Source: Sphingomonas sp. JUb134
GTDB lineage: Bacteria > Pseudomonadota > Alphaproteobacteria > Sphingomonadales > Sphingomonadaceae
Length of the DNA: 64,000 bases
Assembly: GCF_004341505.2 (NCBI RefSeq)
Contig: NZ_SLYP02000001.1
Location: 1,189,001 to 1,253,000 of the forward strand
Reading direction: 5' to 3'
Shown: piece by piece, positions 8,914 through 18,018 of the stretch
Numbering within the stretch: the first letter of the stretch is position 1
How the letters are laid out: every line of letters starts with the position of its first letter
Notes under the pieces: generated by a model
The model's input: the letters and a program-made list of their open reading frames with translations, nothing else
What the model was told of the DNA's origin: nothing
Databases searched by the model: none
Program-made: the position numbers and the translations under genes

Positions 8914-10764
8914 ATGCCCGCATATCGTTCGCGTACCACCACCCACGGCCGCAACATGGCCGGCGCTCGCGGCCTGTGGCGCGCGACGGGGATGAAGGAT
9001 TCGGACTTCGGCAAGCCGATCATCGCGGTGGTGAACAGCTTCACCCAGTTCGTGCCGGGGCACGTCCACCTCAAGGACCTGGGCCAGCTGGTCGCGCGCG
9101 AGATCGAGGCGGCGGGGGGCGTCGCCAAGGAGTTCAACACCATCGCGGTCGACGACGGCATCGCCATGGGCCACGGCGGCATGCTCTATTCGCTGCCGAG
9201 CCGCGAGCTGATCGCCGACAGCGTGGAATATATGGTCAACGCCCATTGCGCCGACGCGATGGTGTGCATCTCCAACTGCGACAAGATCACGCCCGGCATG
9301 CTGATGGCGGCGCTGCGCATCAACGTGCCCGCGGTGTTCGTCTCCGGCGGGCCGATGGAGGCCGGCAAGGTCGTGGTGAAGGGCAAGAAGCGCGCGCTCG
9401 ACCTGGTCGACGCGATGGTGGTGGCCGCCGACGAGAGCTACAGCGACGAGGAAGTGGCCGCGGTCGAGCGTTCGGCGTGTCCGACCTGCGGCAGCTGCTC
9501 GGGCATGTTCACCGCGAACTCGATGAACTGCCTGACAGAAGCGCTGGGCCTGTCGCTGCCGGGCAACGGATCGACGCTGGCGACCCATGCCGACCGCGAG
9601 AAGCTGTTCCGCGAGGCCGGGCACCTGATCGTCGACCTCGCCAAGCGCTGGTACGAGCAGGACGACGTCACCGCGACGCCGCGCGGCATCGCCACCCTGG
9701 GCGCATTCGAGAATGCGATGAGCCTGGACATCGCCATGGGGGGCTCGACCAACACGGTGCTCCACCTGCTGGCGGCCGCGCATGAGGCGGGGGTCGACTT
9801 CACCATGGCCGACATCGACCGGCTGTCGCGGCGGGTGCCGTGCCTGTGCAAGGTCGCCCCCGCCAAGTCCGACGTGCACATGGAGGACGTCCACCGCGCC
9901 GGCGGCATCATGTCGATCCTGGGCGAGCTGGAGCGCGGCGGGCTGATCGATGCGGGCCTGCCGACGGTGCACGCGCCGACCATGGCGGACGCGCTGGCGC
10001 GCTGGGACATCGGCCGCACCAACAGCGAGGAGGTGCGGGACTTCTTCCGCGCGGCGCCTGGCGGCGTGCCGACCCAGACCGCGTTCAGCCAGTCCGAGCG
10101 CTGGGAAGATCTCGACACCGATCGGCAGAACGGTGTGATCCGTTCGACCGAGCATCCCTTCTCCAAGGACGGGGGCCTGGCGGTGCTGTTCGGCAACCTC
10201 GCGCCCGAGGGCTGCATCGTGAAGACGGCCGGCGTCGACGATTCGATCCTGACCTTCCGCGGACGTGCGCGCGTCTATGAGAGCCAGGATGCGGCGGTGG
10301 CGGGGATCCTGGGCAACCAGGTCGAGGCCGGCGACGTGGTGGTGATCCGCTACGAGGGCCCCAAGGGCGGGCCGGGGATGCAGGAAATGCTCTATCCGAC
10401 CAGCTATCTGAAGTCGAAGGGGCTGGGCGCGGCCTGTGCGCTCATCACCGACGGGCGCTTCTCCGGCGGAACGTCGGGCCTGTCGATCGGCCATGTCTCG
10501 CCGGAAGCGGCCGAGGGTGGGCTGATCGCGCTGGTGGAGACGGGCGACCCGATCCTGATCGACATCCCGAACCGCGGCATCCGGCTGGACCTGGACGACG
10601 CGGTGCTCGCCGAGCGGCGCGCGGCAATGGAGGCGCGCGGGGCCAAGGCGTGGAAGCCGTTCGGCCGCAAGCGCGAGGTTTCGCCGGCATTGCGGGCGTA
10701 CGCGGCGCTTACGACGAACGCTGCGCGCGGCGCGGTGCGCGATGTGAGCCAGGTGGAGGGGTAG
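8914..10764 (+). CDS. ilvD: Dihydroxy-acid dehydratase
   Basis: 616 residues from the ATG at 8914. It catalyses dehydration of 2,3-dihydroxy-acids to 2-keto acids, the third shared step of valine/isoleucine synthesis (and leucine/pantothenate supply). Diagnostic motifs: [18 protein letters not shown] at the N-terminus, iron-sulfur ligand cysteines in [11 protein letters not shown] and [18 protein letters not shown], and [20 protein letters not shown] near the C-terminus. Length and motifs match the E. coli-type [4Fe-4S] enzyme. It appears monocistronic, flanked on both sides by family A repeats. Confidence 0.97.
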   Translation: MPAYRSRTTTHGRNMAGARGLWRATGMKDSDFGKPIIAVVNSFTQFVPGHVHLKDLGQLVAREIEAAGGVAKEFNTIAVDDGIAMGHGGMLYSLPSRELIADSVEYMVNAHCADAMVCISNCDKITPGMLMAALRINVPAVFVSGGPMEAGKVVVKGKKRALDLVDAMVVAADESYSDEEVAAVERSACPTCGSCSGMFTANSMNCLTEALGLSLPGNGSTLATHADREKLFREAGHLIVDLAKRWYEQDDVTATPRGIATLGAFENAMSLDIAMGGSTNTVLHLLAAAHEAGVDFTMADIDRLSRRVPCLCKVAPAKSDVHMEDVHRAGGIMSILGELERGGLIDAGLPTVHAPTMADALARWDIGRTNSEEVRDFFRAAPGGVPTQTAFSQSERWEDLDTDRQNGVIRSTEHPFSKDGGLAVLFGNLAPEGCIVKTAGVDDSILTFRGRARVYESQDAAVAGILGNQVEAGDVVVIRYEGPKGGPGMQEMLYPTSYLKSKGLGAACALITDGRFSGGTSGLSIGHVSPEAAEGGLIALVETGDPILIDIPNRGIRLDLDDAVLAERRAAMEARGAKAWKPFGRKREVSPALRAYAALTTNAARGAVRDVSQVEG

Positions 10765-10781
10765 GCGGATCGCTTTTTCCC

Positions 10782-10869
10782 GTATCCCCGCGCAGGCGGG
10801 GATCCAGGGTCCGGCAGAGCAACGCCTGGTAGCGCCCGGTACTCTGGGCTCCCGCCTGCGCGGGAGCAC
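10782..10869. repeat. Palindromic repeat family A, copy 2
   Basis: Arms GTATCCCCGCGCAGGCGGGG and CTCCCGCCTGCGCGGGAGCAC flank a core with CCGGCAGAGCAACGCCTGG, closely matching the copy at 8667. It sits directly after ilvD. The left arm alone can form a stable hairpin and may serve as a transcription terminator. Confidence 0.8.
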
Positions 10870-10974
10870 GGAAGGAGGGAGCGAGCGGGTACCGCTGCGC
10901 TTTGGGAGGGCGGTACGAACACGGCTTCTCGCACACCCTTCCCCGGCTGGACCGCCTCGGCTAGACCCGCGCGG

Positions 10975-11430
10975 ATGACGCCACCCCTGGACTGCCCCAG
11001 CGAAGGCCGCTTCGACGGCGCCGAACACCGGTTCGCCCTGCGCGTCTATTTCGAGGACACGGACCTGTCCGGCGTGGTCTATCACGCCAACTACCTGCGC
11101 TACATGGAGCGGGCGCGCTCGGACATGCTGCGGCTGACCGGCTGCGACCAGCGTGCCGCGTTCGAGGCAGGCGAGGGGGCCTATGCGATCCGCGACCTGC
11201 ACATCCGCTATGCGAGCCCTGCGCGCCTCAACGACGCGCTGGTGGTGGTCAGCCGCATGACGCAGTTGCGCGCGGCATCGGTCGTCATTCATCAACGAGT
11301 AATGCAGGGTTCGGTGTTGGTAGCCGAAGCGGAGGTCGAGGTGGCGTTCGTGGCACCATCGGGCACCCCGCGTCGGCATCCGCCGGCCTGGCGGCGCACG
11401 TTCGAGACCCTGATCTGGAAGGAAAGCTGA
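10975..11430 (+). CDS. ybgC: YbgC acyl-CoA thioesterase of the tol-pal operon
   Basis: 151 residues from the ATG at 10975, a hot-dog-fold thioesterase. The family motif is present as YFEDTDLSGVVYHANYLRYMERAR in two stretches: the catalytic Asp lies in DLSGVVYHANY and is followed by the conserved ERAR. YbgC hydrolyses short or medium acyl-CoA and is the usual first gene of the tol-pal operon. Here it precedes tolQ by 7 bp, so co-transcription is very likely. The N-terminus carries about 20 extra residues before the fold, which is common in alphaproteobacteria. Confidence 0.93.
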   Translation: MTPPLDCPSEGRFDGAEHRFALRVYFEDTDLSGVVYHANYLRYMERARSDMLRLTGCDQRAAFEAGEGAYAIRDLHIRYASPARLNDALVVVSRMTQLRAASVVIHQRVMQGSVLVAEAEVEVAFVAPSGTPRRHPPAWRRTFETLIWKES

Positions 11431-11437
11431 GAGCCTG

Positions 11438-12130
11438 ATGGACGTTCTGGTAAATACCGACGCGGCCTCCATGTCGCCGATTGGCTTGTTCATGCAGGCG
11501 GACTGGGTCGTGAAGTTCGTGATGCTGGGGCTGTTGGCCGCCAGCATCTGGACCTGGGCGATCATCCTGACCTTCCTGGGCCGACTGCGCCGCGTGCGCC
11601 GCGACACCGAGGCGTTCGTCGAGGAGTTCGAGCGGACCGAGGACATCGACGCGTTCCACAAGAAGCACGTGACCGGCAAGAGCGCCGTCGCGCAGGTCTT
11701 TGCCGCGGGCGTGCGTGAATGGCGCCGCTCGACCGCGAGCACCACCATCGACCGCGACGGCACGCGCGAGCGGCTGGCCACCAGCATGGGATCGGCAGTG
11801 GCCGAGGAGGTCGACAAGCTGTCGGACCGGCTGAACGTGCTGGCGACGATCGGCTCGGTTGCGCCGTTCGTGGGCCTGTTCGGCACGGTGTGGGGCATCA
11901 TGCGGAGCTTCACCGGCATCGCCCAGGCGCAGAACACCAGCCTGGCGGTGGTGGCGCCGGGCATCGCGGAGGCGCTGTTCGCCACCGCGATCGGCCTGTT
12001 CGCCGCCATCCCGGCGGTGATCGCGTACAACCGCTACAGCCACCGCATCAACCAGGTGGAGGCGCGGCTGAACCGCTTTGCCGACGCGTTCCACGCGACG
12101 CTGAGCCGCCAGCTGGAAGGCGTGGACTAA
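11438..12130 (+). CDS. tolQ: TolQ, proton-channel subunit of Tol-Pal
   Basis: 230 residues from the ATG at 11438. MotA/TolQ/ExbB family: three membrane segments at about residues 20-45 (KFVMLGLLAASIWTWAIILT), 130-155 (ATIGSVAPFVGLFGTVWGIM) and 165-195 (VVAPGIAEALFATAIGLFAAIPAVIAYN, read in parts). The APFVGLFGTVWGIM stretch is the family signature. With TolR it forms the proton-driven motor that energises TolA for outer-membrane constriction and lipid homeostasis. The tolR start lies 4 bp after its stop. Confidence 0.96.
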   Translation: MDVLVNTDAASMSPIGLFMQADWVVKFVMLGLLAASIWTWAIILTFLGRLRRVRRDTEAFVEEFERTEDIDAFHKKHVTGKSAVAQVFAAGVREWRRSTASTTIDRDGTRERLATSMGSAVAEEVDKLSDRLNVLATIGSVAPFVGLFGTVWGIMRSFTGIAQAQNTSLAVVAPGIAEALFATAIGLFAAIPAVIAYNRYSHRINQVEARLNRFADAFHATLSRQLEGVD

Positions 12131-12134
12131 GCCC

Positions 12135-12575
12135 ATGGCGATGCAGCTTCCGTCCAGCCGCGGCAAGGGCCGGCGCACGCCGATGGCGGAGATCAACGTG
12201 ACCCCGTTGGTCGACGTGATGCTGGTGCTGCTGATCATCTTCATGGTGACGGCGCCGCTGCTCACCACCGGCGTGCCGGTGAACCTGCCCGACAGCCGCG
12301 CCAAGGGGCTGGAGCAGGAGCAGGAGCCGGTGCAGCTGTCGCTCGCCGCCGACGGCAGCATCTATCTGGGCGACACGCCCGTCAGCGAGCAGGCGTTGCC
12401 CGAGCAGCTGGCGCGCATCGTGGGCAGTCAGCCGGCCGGTGCCGAGCCGCGGCAGGTGATGCTGCGTGCCGACACCGCGCTCGATTATGGTCGGGTGATG
12501 CGGGTGATGGGCGAGCTCAACCGCGCGGGGCTGAACCGCGTGGCGCTGGTGTCGACGCAGGGGGACGCGCCCTGA
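12135..12575 (+). CDS. tolR: TolR, motor subunit of Tol-Pal
   Basis: 146 residues from the ATG at 12135. One N-terminal membrane helix contains the conserved proton-carrying Asp in VTPLVDVMLVLLIIFMVTAPL. The periplasmic domain follows (VNLPDSRAKGLEQEQEPVQLSL ... VMLRADTALDYGRVMRVMGEL, shown in parts), as in ExbD/TolR. It is placed directly between tolQ and tolA. Confidence 0.95.
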   Translation: MAMQLPSSRGKGRRTPMAEINVTPLVDVMLVLLIIFMVTAPLLTTGVPVNLPDSRAKGLEQEQEPVQLSLAADGSIYLGDTPVSEQALPEQLARIVGSQPAGAEPRQVMLRADTALDYGRVMRVMGELNRAGLNRVALVSTQGDAP

Positions 12576-12603
12576 TCGTGCGCTTGCCAACGGAGGTGCG
12601 GCG

Positions 12604-13590
12604 ATGAGCCGTACGGAAAAATGGGCGCTGGGCGGGGCTGCGATCGGGCACGCGCTGCTGTTCGTCGGCCTGTCGCTCGTCTGGAAGGGCGAGCAGCCCA
12701 AAGAGCTCAAGATGTCGCCGCCGATCGACGTCAGCCTGGTGGACGAGGTCGCGCTGGAATCGACCGCGCCGGCCGAGACCGAGGCGCCCGACCAGTCCGT
12801 GGCACCCGAGCAAGGCGCGCCGGAAGACGCGGCACCGCCGGAGGAGACCGCGCCCGAGCCGGAGCCCCAGCCCGCGCCTGCGCCCCCCGTGCCGCAGCCC
12901 AAGCCCGAGCCCCGGCCCGAGCCGAAGCCGGTGCCCAAGCCGCAGCCCGCTCCGAAGCCCGTTCCCAGGCCGCAGCCGCCCAAGCCCAAGCCGGCCCCGG
13001 CACCCAAGCCTGCGCCCAAGGCACCGGCAAAGCCCGCGCCCAAGGCGGAGCCGAAGCCGGCGGCAAAGCCGGCCGCAAAGCCCGCCCCGGCGAAGCCCGC
13101 AGCGGCCGCCGCCAAGCCCAAGGCGGCACCCGCGAAGGGCAGCGGCACCGACGCGGCGGCGAAGGCAGCCAAGCCGCGCGGGTCGCGCCTGGGCGCCGAT
13201 TTCGCCAAGAGCCTGGCCGATACGGCAGCCGAGAAGGGCAAGGGCCAGACCGCGCGTGCGGCACAGGTGGGTGCGCAGTCGCTCGCCGGGCTCGCCGCGG
13301 CGATCAGCCGCCAGGTCCAGCCGTGCGCCAACCGGATCACCAATCCGGGGCCGGGCGCCAACCGTATCCGCTCGCGCATCAACCTGCAGATGGCGAAGGA
13401 CGGTAGTCTGACCGCGCGTCCCAAGCTGATGGGCCAATCCGGCGTCGACGACGAGAACGGCCGCTATGCGCAGCGCGTGGGCGAACTCGCGGCGGCGGCA
13501 ATCATCCAGTGCGCCCCCTTCGAACTGCCCGACGAGCTGTACGAAGGCGGGTGGAAGAACATCACCATCAACTACAAGCTGCCCGGCTGA
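12604..13590 (+). CDS. tolA: TolA, periplasm-spanning protein of Tol-Pal
   Basis: 328 residues from the ATG at 12604. Layout: a membrane helix (residues about 8-28, IGHALLFVGLSLVW), a long low-complexity region rich in Pro, Lys, Ala and Glu (about 45-215, PKPEPRP-type repeats), then a C-terminal globular domain (about 225-328, IQCAPFELPDELYEGGWKN). This is the TolA plan: TolQR pulls on the N-terminal helix and domain III contacts Pal and TolB. The linker is of the PK-repeat type typical of alphaproteobacteria rather than the helical E. coli form. GGAGGTG upstream of the start. Confidence 0.93.
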   Translation: MSRTEKWALGGAAIGHALLFVGLSLVWKGEQPKELKMSPPIDVSLVDEVALESTAPAETEAPDQSVAPEQGAPEDAAPPEETAPEPEPQPAPAPPVPQPKPEPRPEPKPVPKPQPAPKPVPRPQPPKPKPAPAPKPAPKAPAKPAPKAEPKPAAKPAAKPAPAKPAAAAAKPKAAPAKGSGTDAAAKAAKPRGSRLGADFAKSLADTAAEKGKGQTARAAQVGAQSLAGLAAAISRQVQPCANRITNPGPGANRIRSRINLQMAKDGSLTARPKLMGQSGVDDENGRYAQRVGELAAAAIIQCAPFELPDELYEGGWKNITINYKLPG

Positions 13591-13601
13591 CGGAGAGAGC
13601 C

Positions 13602-14945
13602 ATGCGTATCCCCTTGTCCCGCCTTGCCACGCTTGCGTTGGCATCCCTCAGCTGCGGCCTTGCCGCGGCGCCCGCCCATGCTCAGGTCGAAGTCGACATC
13701 GAAGGCGGCATCTCCGATCCGATGCCGATCGCGGTGCCGGTGATGCCGACCCCCAGCGATGTCGGCACCGCCGCCGGCCAGACCAGCGCGCTCGGCCGCC
13801 AGCTGGCCGAGGTGGTCGCGAACGACCTCAAGAACTCCGGCCTGTTCACCCCGCGCGGGCCGCAGGGCATCGCCGCGGTGCCGTTCGCCCAGGCCGCCGC
13901 ACCCGACTTCGGCTATTGGGCCGGCACCCAGGCACAGGCGCTGGTGCAGGGCTTCGTACGCGCCAATGGCGACGGCACGCTGACGGTGGGCTGCTACCTC
14001 TATGACGTGTTCGCGCGCACCGAGCTGACCCGCCAGGGCTTCGTGGTGACGCCGGCCGAGTGGCGCCGCGCGGCCCACAAGTGCGCCGACACCGTCTACA
14101 CCCGCCTTTCGGGCGAGGGGCCCTATTTCGACAGCCGCATCGTCTACGTCTCGGAGACGGGGCCCAAGGGCAAGCGCATCAAGCGCCTGGCGATCATGGA
14201 CCAGGATGGTGCCAACCACCGCTTCCTGACCAACGGCCAGTCGATCGTGCTGACGCCGCGCTTTGCGCCCAACCAGCAGTCGATCGTCTACATGAGCTAC
14301 CAGAACGAGCGGCCGGCGATCTATGTCTATGACATTGCATCGGGCCAGCAGCGGCTGCTGGTGCGCAATGCCAGCCTGACCTTTGCGCCGCGCTTCTCTC
14401 CGGACGGGCGCTGGGTGATCTTCTCCATGGCGCAGGCGTCGAACACCGACATCTATCGCGTGTCGGCGTCGGGCGGCACGCCGCAGCGGCTGACCAACTC
14501 GCCCGGCATCGACACCGGCGGCAGCTATTCGCCCGACGGCAGCAAGATCGTGTTCGAGAGCGATCGCTCGGGCACGCAGCAGCTCTACGTCATGAACGCG
14601 GACGGCTCCAACCAGCAGCGCATCAGCTTCGGGTCGGGCCGCTATGCGACCCCGTCGTGGAGCCCGCGCGGCGACCTGATCGCGTTCACGCGCCAGGGCG
14701 GCGGCAGCTTCCGCATCGGCGTGATGAGCCCATCGGGCGGCGGCGAAAAGCTGCTCTCGGACGCATGGGGCGACGAGGGGCCGAGCTGGTCGCCCAACGG
14801 CCGCGTCCTCACCTTCTTCCGCGCGTCGCAGGGCGGGGCAGGCAAGGCAGACGTGTGGTCGGTCGATCTGACCGGCCAGAACGTCCGCCGCATTCCGACG
14901 CCGCTCGACGGGTCGGATCCGAGCTGGGGGCCGCTGCGCCCCTAA
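13602..14945 (+). CDS. tolB: TolB, periplasmic beta-propeller protein
   Basis: 447 residues from the ATG at 13602 with GGAGAG upstream. Signal peptide (MRIPLSRLATLALASLSCG, cleavage near AHAQ), then the N-terminal TolB domain (residues about 25-165), then a six-bladed propeller with repeated PRFAPNQQSIVYMSYQN-, FSPDGRWVIFSM- and SPDGSKIVFESDRSGTQQLYVM-type blades. TolB contacts Pal and TolA in the periplasm. It sits 11 bp after tolA and about 100 bp before pal. Confidence 0.96.
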   Translation: MRIPLSRLATLALASLSCGLAAAPAHAQVEVDIEGGISDPMPIAVPVMPTPSDVGTAAGQTSALGRQLAEVVANDLKNSGLFTPRGPQGIAAVPFAQAAAPDFGYWAGTQAQALVQGFVRANGDGTLTVGCYLYDVFARTELTRQGFVVTPAEWRRAAHKCADTVYTRLSGEGPYFDSRIVYVSETGPKGKRIKRLAIMDQDGANHRFLTNGQSIVLTPRFAPNQQSIVYMSYQNERPAIYVYDIASGQQRLLVRNASLTFAPRFSPDGRWVIFSMAQASNTDIYRVSASGGTPQRLTNSPGIDTGGSYSPDGSKIVFESDRSGTQQLYVMNADGSNQQRISFGSGRYATPSWSPRGDLIAFTRQGGGSFRIGVMSPSGGGEKLLSDAWGDEGPSWSPNGRVLTFFRASQGGAGKADVWSVDLTGQNVRRIPTPLDGSDPSWGPLRP

Positions 14946-15049
14946 ACGGGCGCCGGCACCCGCAGGGCGGCGTCCCAGAACCAGGCTTTAGCACTTGCCG
15001 CCGCATCGGGTTGTGGCGGAATATACATCTGTAATCGAGGAGACAGCTG

Positions 15050-15571
15050 ATGGCGAAACTGACGAGCAAGTTGATCGTGGCGGCGGCCCTGGTGGCGACG
15101 GCCGGCTGCGCCAAGAAGCGCCCCGAAGTGCTGCCGCCCGCCCCGGGCGAGACCGCTGCGCCGGTCGACGGCACCGGCACCGGCGGCCAGACGGGCACCG
15201 GCGTGGTCCCGGGCAGCCGCGAGGACTTCCAGCAGTCAGTCGCGAGCGACACCGTCAACTTCGCGCTCGACAGCTATGACATCGATCCGCAGGCGCGCTC
15301 GATCCTGGACAGCCAGGCATCGTGGCTGCAGCGCTACCCGAACGTGCGCATCACCATCGAGGGCCATGCCGACGAGCGCGGCACCCGCGAATACAACTTG
15401 GCGCTGGGCGATCGCCGTGCGAACGCCGCCTCCAACTATCTGGCGGCACGCGGCGTCGCGGCGGCGCGGATCACCACGATCAGCTATGGCAAGGAGCGTC
15501 CGCTGGCGCTCGGCTCGGACGAGAGCTCCTACGCGAAGAACCGCCGCGCGGTGACCGTCGTCCTCCAGTAA
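15050..15571 (+). CDS. pal: Pal, peptidoglycan-associated lipoprotein
   Basis: 173 residues from the ATG at 15050 (GAGGAGACAGCTG upstream). Lipoprotein signal ending in LVATAGC, so Cys21 is the lipidated residue, followed by a Pro/Gly-rich tether (residues 22-60) and an OmpA C-terminal peptidoglycan-binding domain (FALDSYDIDPQARSILD; ITIEGHADERGTREYNLALGDRRA in parts). The Asp and Arg of the diaminopimelate-binding site are present. It anchors the outer membrane to the wall and is the last gene of the tol-pal cluster. An imperfect GC stem follows the stop at about 15574-15600, possibly a weak terminator. Confidence 0.97.
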   Translation: MAKLTSKLIVAAALVATAGCAKKRPEVLPPAPGETAAPVDGTGTGGQTGTGVVPGSREDFQQSVASDTVNFALDSYDIDPQARSILDSQASWLQRYPNVRITIEGHADERGTREYNLALGDRRANAASNYLAARGVAAARITTISYGKERPLALGSDESSYAKNRRAVTVVLQ

Positions 15572-15622
15572 CCACCAGCCGCCGCCGGAACCGGGCTGGT
15601 TTCGGCGGCGTTCCCCTTGGGC

Positions 15623-16636
15623 ATGAAGCCCGTCCAGCCGCCTGCGATCCGCGACCCGGTCGACCTCGTCACCGCCAAGCTGCACGCCTGGGTCAACGGC
15701 TTCTTCCTCCAGCTCCCCAACATCGTCGCCGCGATCGTGCTGCTGCTGGTGGCATGGGGCGTCGGCAAGGCGATCGCCTGGGGTATCCGCCGGGTCGGGC
15801 GACGGCGCCACCGCCTGGACTTGAGCGCGGTGCTCGGGTCGCTCGCCTTCGGCGCCGTCATGGTGGCCGCGCTGCTGCTGGCGGCGACCATCGTCTTCCC
15901 CAGCGTCAAGCCGGCGGACGTGCTCGCGACGCTCGGCATCGGTTCGGTCGCGATCGGCTTTGCCTTCAAGGAAATCCTGCAGAACCTGTTTGCGGGCCTC
16001 TTGCTGCTGATGCGGCGGCCGTTCCGGCGCGGCGACCAGATCGTCATCAAGGACTATGAGGGCACGGTCGAGCACATCCAGAGCCGCGCGACCCTGATCA
16101 AGACCTATGACGGCAGGCGCGTCATCATCCCCAATGCGGACCTCTATATCTCGCCGGTGATGGTCAACACGGCCTTCCCGGTGCGGCGCGAGCAGTTCGA
16201 CGTCGGCATCGGCTATGGCGACAAGCCGTCCCATGCCGCCGAGCTGTTCCTGGAAGCGATCCGCAAGGTGGAGGGCGTGGTCGCGGACCCGGCGCCCGAG
16301 GTGCTGCCCTGGGGCCTGGACGACAATTACATCACCCTGCGCGCGCGCTGGTGGACGGAATCGAAGCGCACCAGCGTGGTCCACATCCGGTCGCGCGTGG
16401 TGCTGGCGCTGTACGAGACGGCGATCGCGCATGGCATCGACCTGCCGTTCCCGACCCAGATGGTGCTGTTCCACGACCAGACCGAAGAGGCCGACGGCGA
16501 CCGCGCCCGGCAGCGCGAGGGCTGGCCCGCGGGCGGGCGGCCGCCGCGCGCGCGACGGCTTCGGCGGGAAGGCGCTATCGAAGAGGGCGCGCAGGAAGAG
16601 CGCGTCGTCACAGAGGGGGCGCGAGAGGAGCGCTGA
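15623..16636 (+). CDS. MscS-family small mechanosensitive channel
   Basis: 337 residues from the ATG at 15623 (a TTG two codons earlier is also possible). Three N-terminal membrane helices (residues about 30-55, 68-90, 98-125). The third, DVLATLGIGSVAIGFAFKEILQNLFAGLLLL (read in parts), is the pore-lining TM3 with its Gly/Ala packing. A beta domain (RRGDQIVIKDYEGTVEHIQSRATLIKT, in parts, then IIPNADLYISPVMV) and an alpha/beta cytoplasmic vestibule follow. The last 45 residues are Arg/Glu-rich and poorly conserved. It releases solutes on hypo-osmotic shock. A promoter of its own is not obvious after pal. Confidence 0.92.
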   Translation: MKPVQPPAIRDPVDLVTAKLHAWVNGFFLQLPNIVAAIVLLLVAWGVGKAIAWGIRRVGRRRHRLDLSAVLGSLAFGAVMVAALLLAATIVFPSVKPADVLATLGIGSVAIGFAFKEILQNLFAGLLLLMRRPFRRGDQIVIKDYEGTVEHIQSRATLIKTYDGRRVIIPNADLYISPVMVNTAFPVRREQFDVGIGYGDKPSHAAELFLEAIRKVEGVVADPAPEVLPWGLDDNYITLRARWWTESKRTSVVHIRSRVVLALYETAIAHGIDLPFPTQMVLFHDQTEEADGDRARQREGWPAGGRPPRARRLRREGAIEEGAQEERVVTEGAREER

Positions 16637-16651
16637 GCGCTGCGTCTCTGC

Positions 16652-16748
16652 GTACCCCGGCGGAGGCCGGGGCCCAGTTGGGAAGGCGGCTGTGGGTGCG
16701 CGAAATCGAGACGGCGGCGCAACTGGGCCCCGGCCTTCGCCGGGGTAC
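16652..16748. repeat. Palindromic repeat family B, copy 1
   Basis: Inverted arms: GTACCCCGGCGGAGGCCGGG followed by GCCCAGTTGGG, and CAACTGGGCCCCGGCCTTCG followed by CCGGGGTAC, with a 40-bp unconserved middle. Each arm also folds into its own small hairpin. Other copies are at 23072, 33139 and 60731, always between genes. The rest of the 16637-16916 gap shows only the SPFH promoter region. Confidence 0.85.
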
Positions 16749-16877
16749 GGTGTCGTGCGGGGCGGCGCGTTCCTTTGTATCTCGTGGGTGGGACTGGGCT
16801 GAGCAACGCAGGAGCCTAGGGTTGCTCGCGCCCCCCCTTGTTGTCCCGCTCCGATCCCGCTTGCGTTTCTGCCGACC

Positions 16878-16894
16878 TGATATAAAAGTGATAT
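16878..16894 (+). promoter_or_regulatory. Tandem TGATAT direct repeats upstream of the SPFH/RHH operon
   Basis: TGATATAAAAGTGATAT: two TGATAT boxes spaced 11 bp start to start, about one helical turn, in an unusually AT-rich patch 23 bp before the SPFH gene. Ribbon-helix-helix proteins typically bind short repeats about one turn apart, and the operon encodes one at 17806, so an autoregulatory operator is a reasonable inference. Confidence 0.5.
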
Positions 16895-16916
16895 TACATT
16901 TAACAGGGAGGCGGAG

Positions 16917-17804
16917 ATGGCATCGGATCGGGTGTTGCGGCAGAGCCTGGAGCGGCCGGCGACGACGTACAACGGCTTCGTGATGCTGCTGGCGGGGCTC
17001 GGATTGATCGTGCTCGGCGCCGTGGGCGCGCTCAACGCGCCGGTACATCCCTGGGGGATCGTGCTCCTGATCGTGGCCGGGGTTGCGCTGCTGCTGGTGG
17101 CCTGCGGCTTCTACCTGCTCCAGCCCAACCAGGCGGCGGCGATCCTGCTGTTCGGCGACTATCGCGGCACCGATCGCACGACGGGCCTGCGCTGGAATTG
17201 GCCGTGGCTCACCAAGTCCAAGATTTCGGTGCGCATCCACAACATCACGTCCGAGCGGCTGAAGGTGAACGACCTGCGCGGCAACCCGATCGAGATCGCG
17301 TCCAACGTCGTGTGGCGCGTTGCCGACACTGCGCAGGCGCTGTTCGACGTCGACGACTATAAGGCGTTCGTGATGGTGCAGATCGAGAGCGCGGTGCGCG
17401 CGATCGGATCGCGCTATCCGTATGACGACTTCACCCATGAGGAGATGACGCTGCGCGGCAACGCCGATGTGGTGAGCGAGGAACTGCGCGTCGAGCTGCA
17501 GGAGCGCGTGGCGAGTGCGGGCGTGCAGGTCGACGAATGCCGGCTGACCCACCTGGCCTATGCGCAGGAGATCGCCCAGGCGATGCTCCGCCGCCAGCAG
17601 GCGGAGGCGGTGATCGCCGCCCGGCAGAAGCTGGTCGAGGGTGCCGTCTCGATGGTCGAGACCGCGCTCGCCCAGCTGTCGGAGAAGAACGTGGTCGAGC
17701 TCGACGACGAGCGGCGCGCGGCGATGGTGTCGAACCTGATGGTGGTGCTCTGTTCGGAGCGCGACACCCAGCCGGTCGTGAACGCAGGCTCGCTGTACCA
17801 GTAA
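16917..17804 (+). CDS. SPFH/band-7 membrane protein
   Basis: 295 residues from the ATG at 16917, with GGGAGGCGGAG upstream. Two adjacent N-terminal membrane helices (residues about 20-42 and 47-68), then an SPFH domain (QPNQAAAILLFGDYRGT; GLRWNWPWLTK; NPIEIASNVVWRVADTAQALF in parts) and a C-terminal helical region with QEIAQAMLRRQQAEAVIAAR. It is of the stomatin/flotillin type that scaffolds membrane microdomains; no protease partner (NfeD) is beside it. The next gene starts one base after its stop, so it is the first gene of a three-gene operon with an RHH regulator and a small membrane protein. Confidence 0.9.
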   Translation: MASDRVLRQSLERPATTYNGFVMLLAGLGLIVLGAVGALNAPVHPWGIVLLIVAGVALLLVACGFYLLQPNQAAAILLFGDYRGTDRTTGLRWNWPWLTKSKISVRIHNITSERLKVNDLRGNPIEIASNVVWRVADTAQALFDVDDYKAFVMVQIESAVRAIGSRYPYDDFTHEEMTLRGNADVVSEELRVELQERVASAGVQVDECRLTHLAYAQEIAQAMLRRQQAEAVIAARQKLVEGAVSMVETALAQLSEKNVVELDDERRAAMVSNLMVVLCSERDTQPVVNAGSLYQ

Positions 17805-17805
17805 C

Positions 17806-18018
17806 GTGGCTGCGCCCCCCAAAAAGGCGTTCCCCCTGCGCCTCGATCCCGCGCTCTATGCGGCGATCGAGCGCTCGGCTGCGGGCGAACTGCGCAGCGT
17901 CAACGCGCAGGTCGAATGCCTGCTGCGCGAGGCGCTGGCGAAGCGGGGCGTGAAGCTTGCCGATCCCCAGCCGGTCCGCCGCGGTCGGCCGCCCAAGGAG
18001 AGCGATCATGGCGAATGA
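17806..18018 (+). CDS. Arc-type ribbon-helix-helix protein
   Basis: 70 residues from a GTG at 17806, immediately after the SPFH stop codon. The beta strand FPLRLDPALYAAIERSA followed by the NAQVECLLREALAKRG helix is the Arc/MetJ ribbon-helix-helix pattern; the tail is basic (RRGRPPKE). It is small enough to be an antitoxin, but no toxin-like partner is present. The pairing with SPFH suggests it regulates this operon through the TGATAT repeats at 16878. Confidence 0.85.
   Translation: MAAPPKKAFPLRLDPALYAAIERSAAGELRSVNAQVECLLREALAKRGVKLADPQPVRRGRPPKESDHGE

Noticed and set aside
8667..10869. CRISPR array from repeated palindromes
   Set aside because: Copies are kilobases apart, differ in their middles and have no regular 30-40 bp repeat-spacer spacing; no cas genes are present.
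8830..12030. 1066-codon open frame on the minus strand
   Set aside because: It runs antisense to ilvD, ybgC and tolQ, has no membrane or family signature, and its His/Arg/Gln-rich composition is typical of shadow frames in GC-rich DNA.
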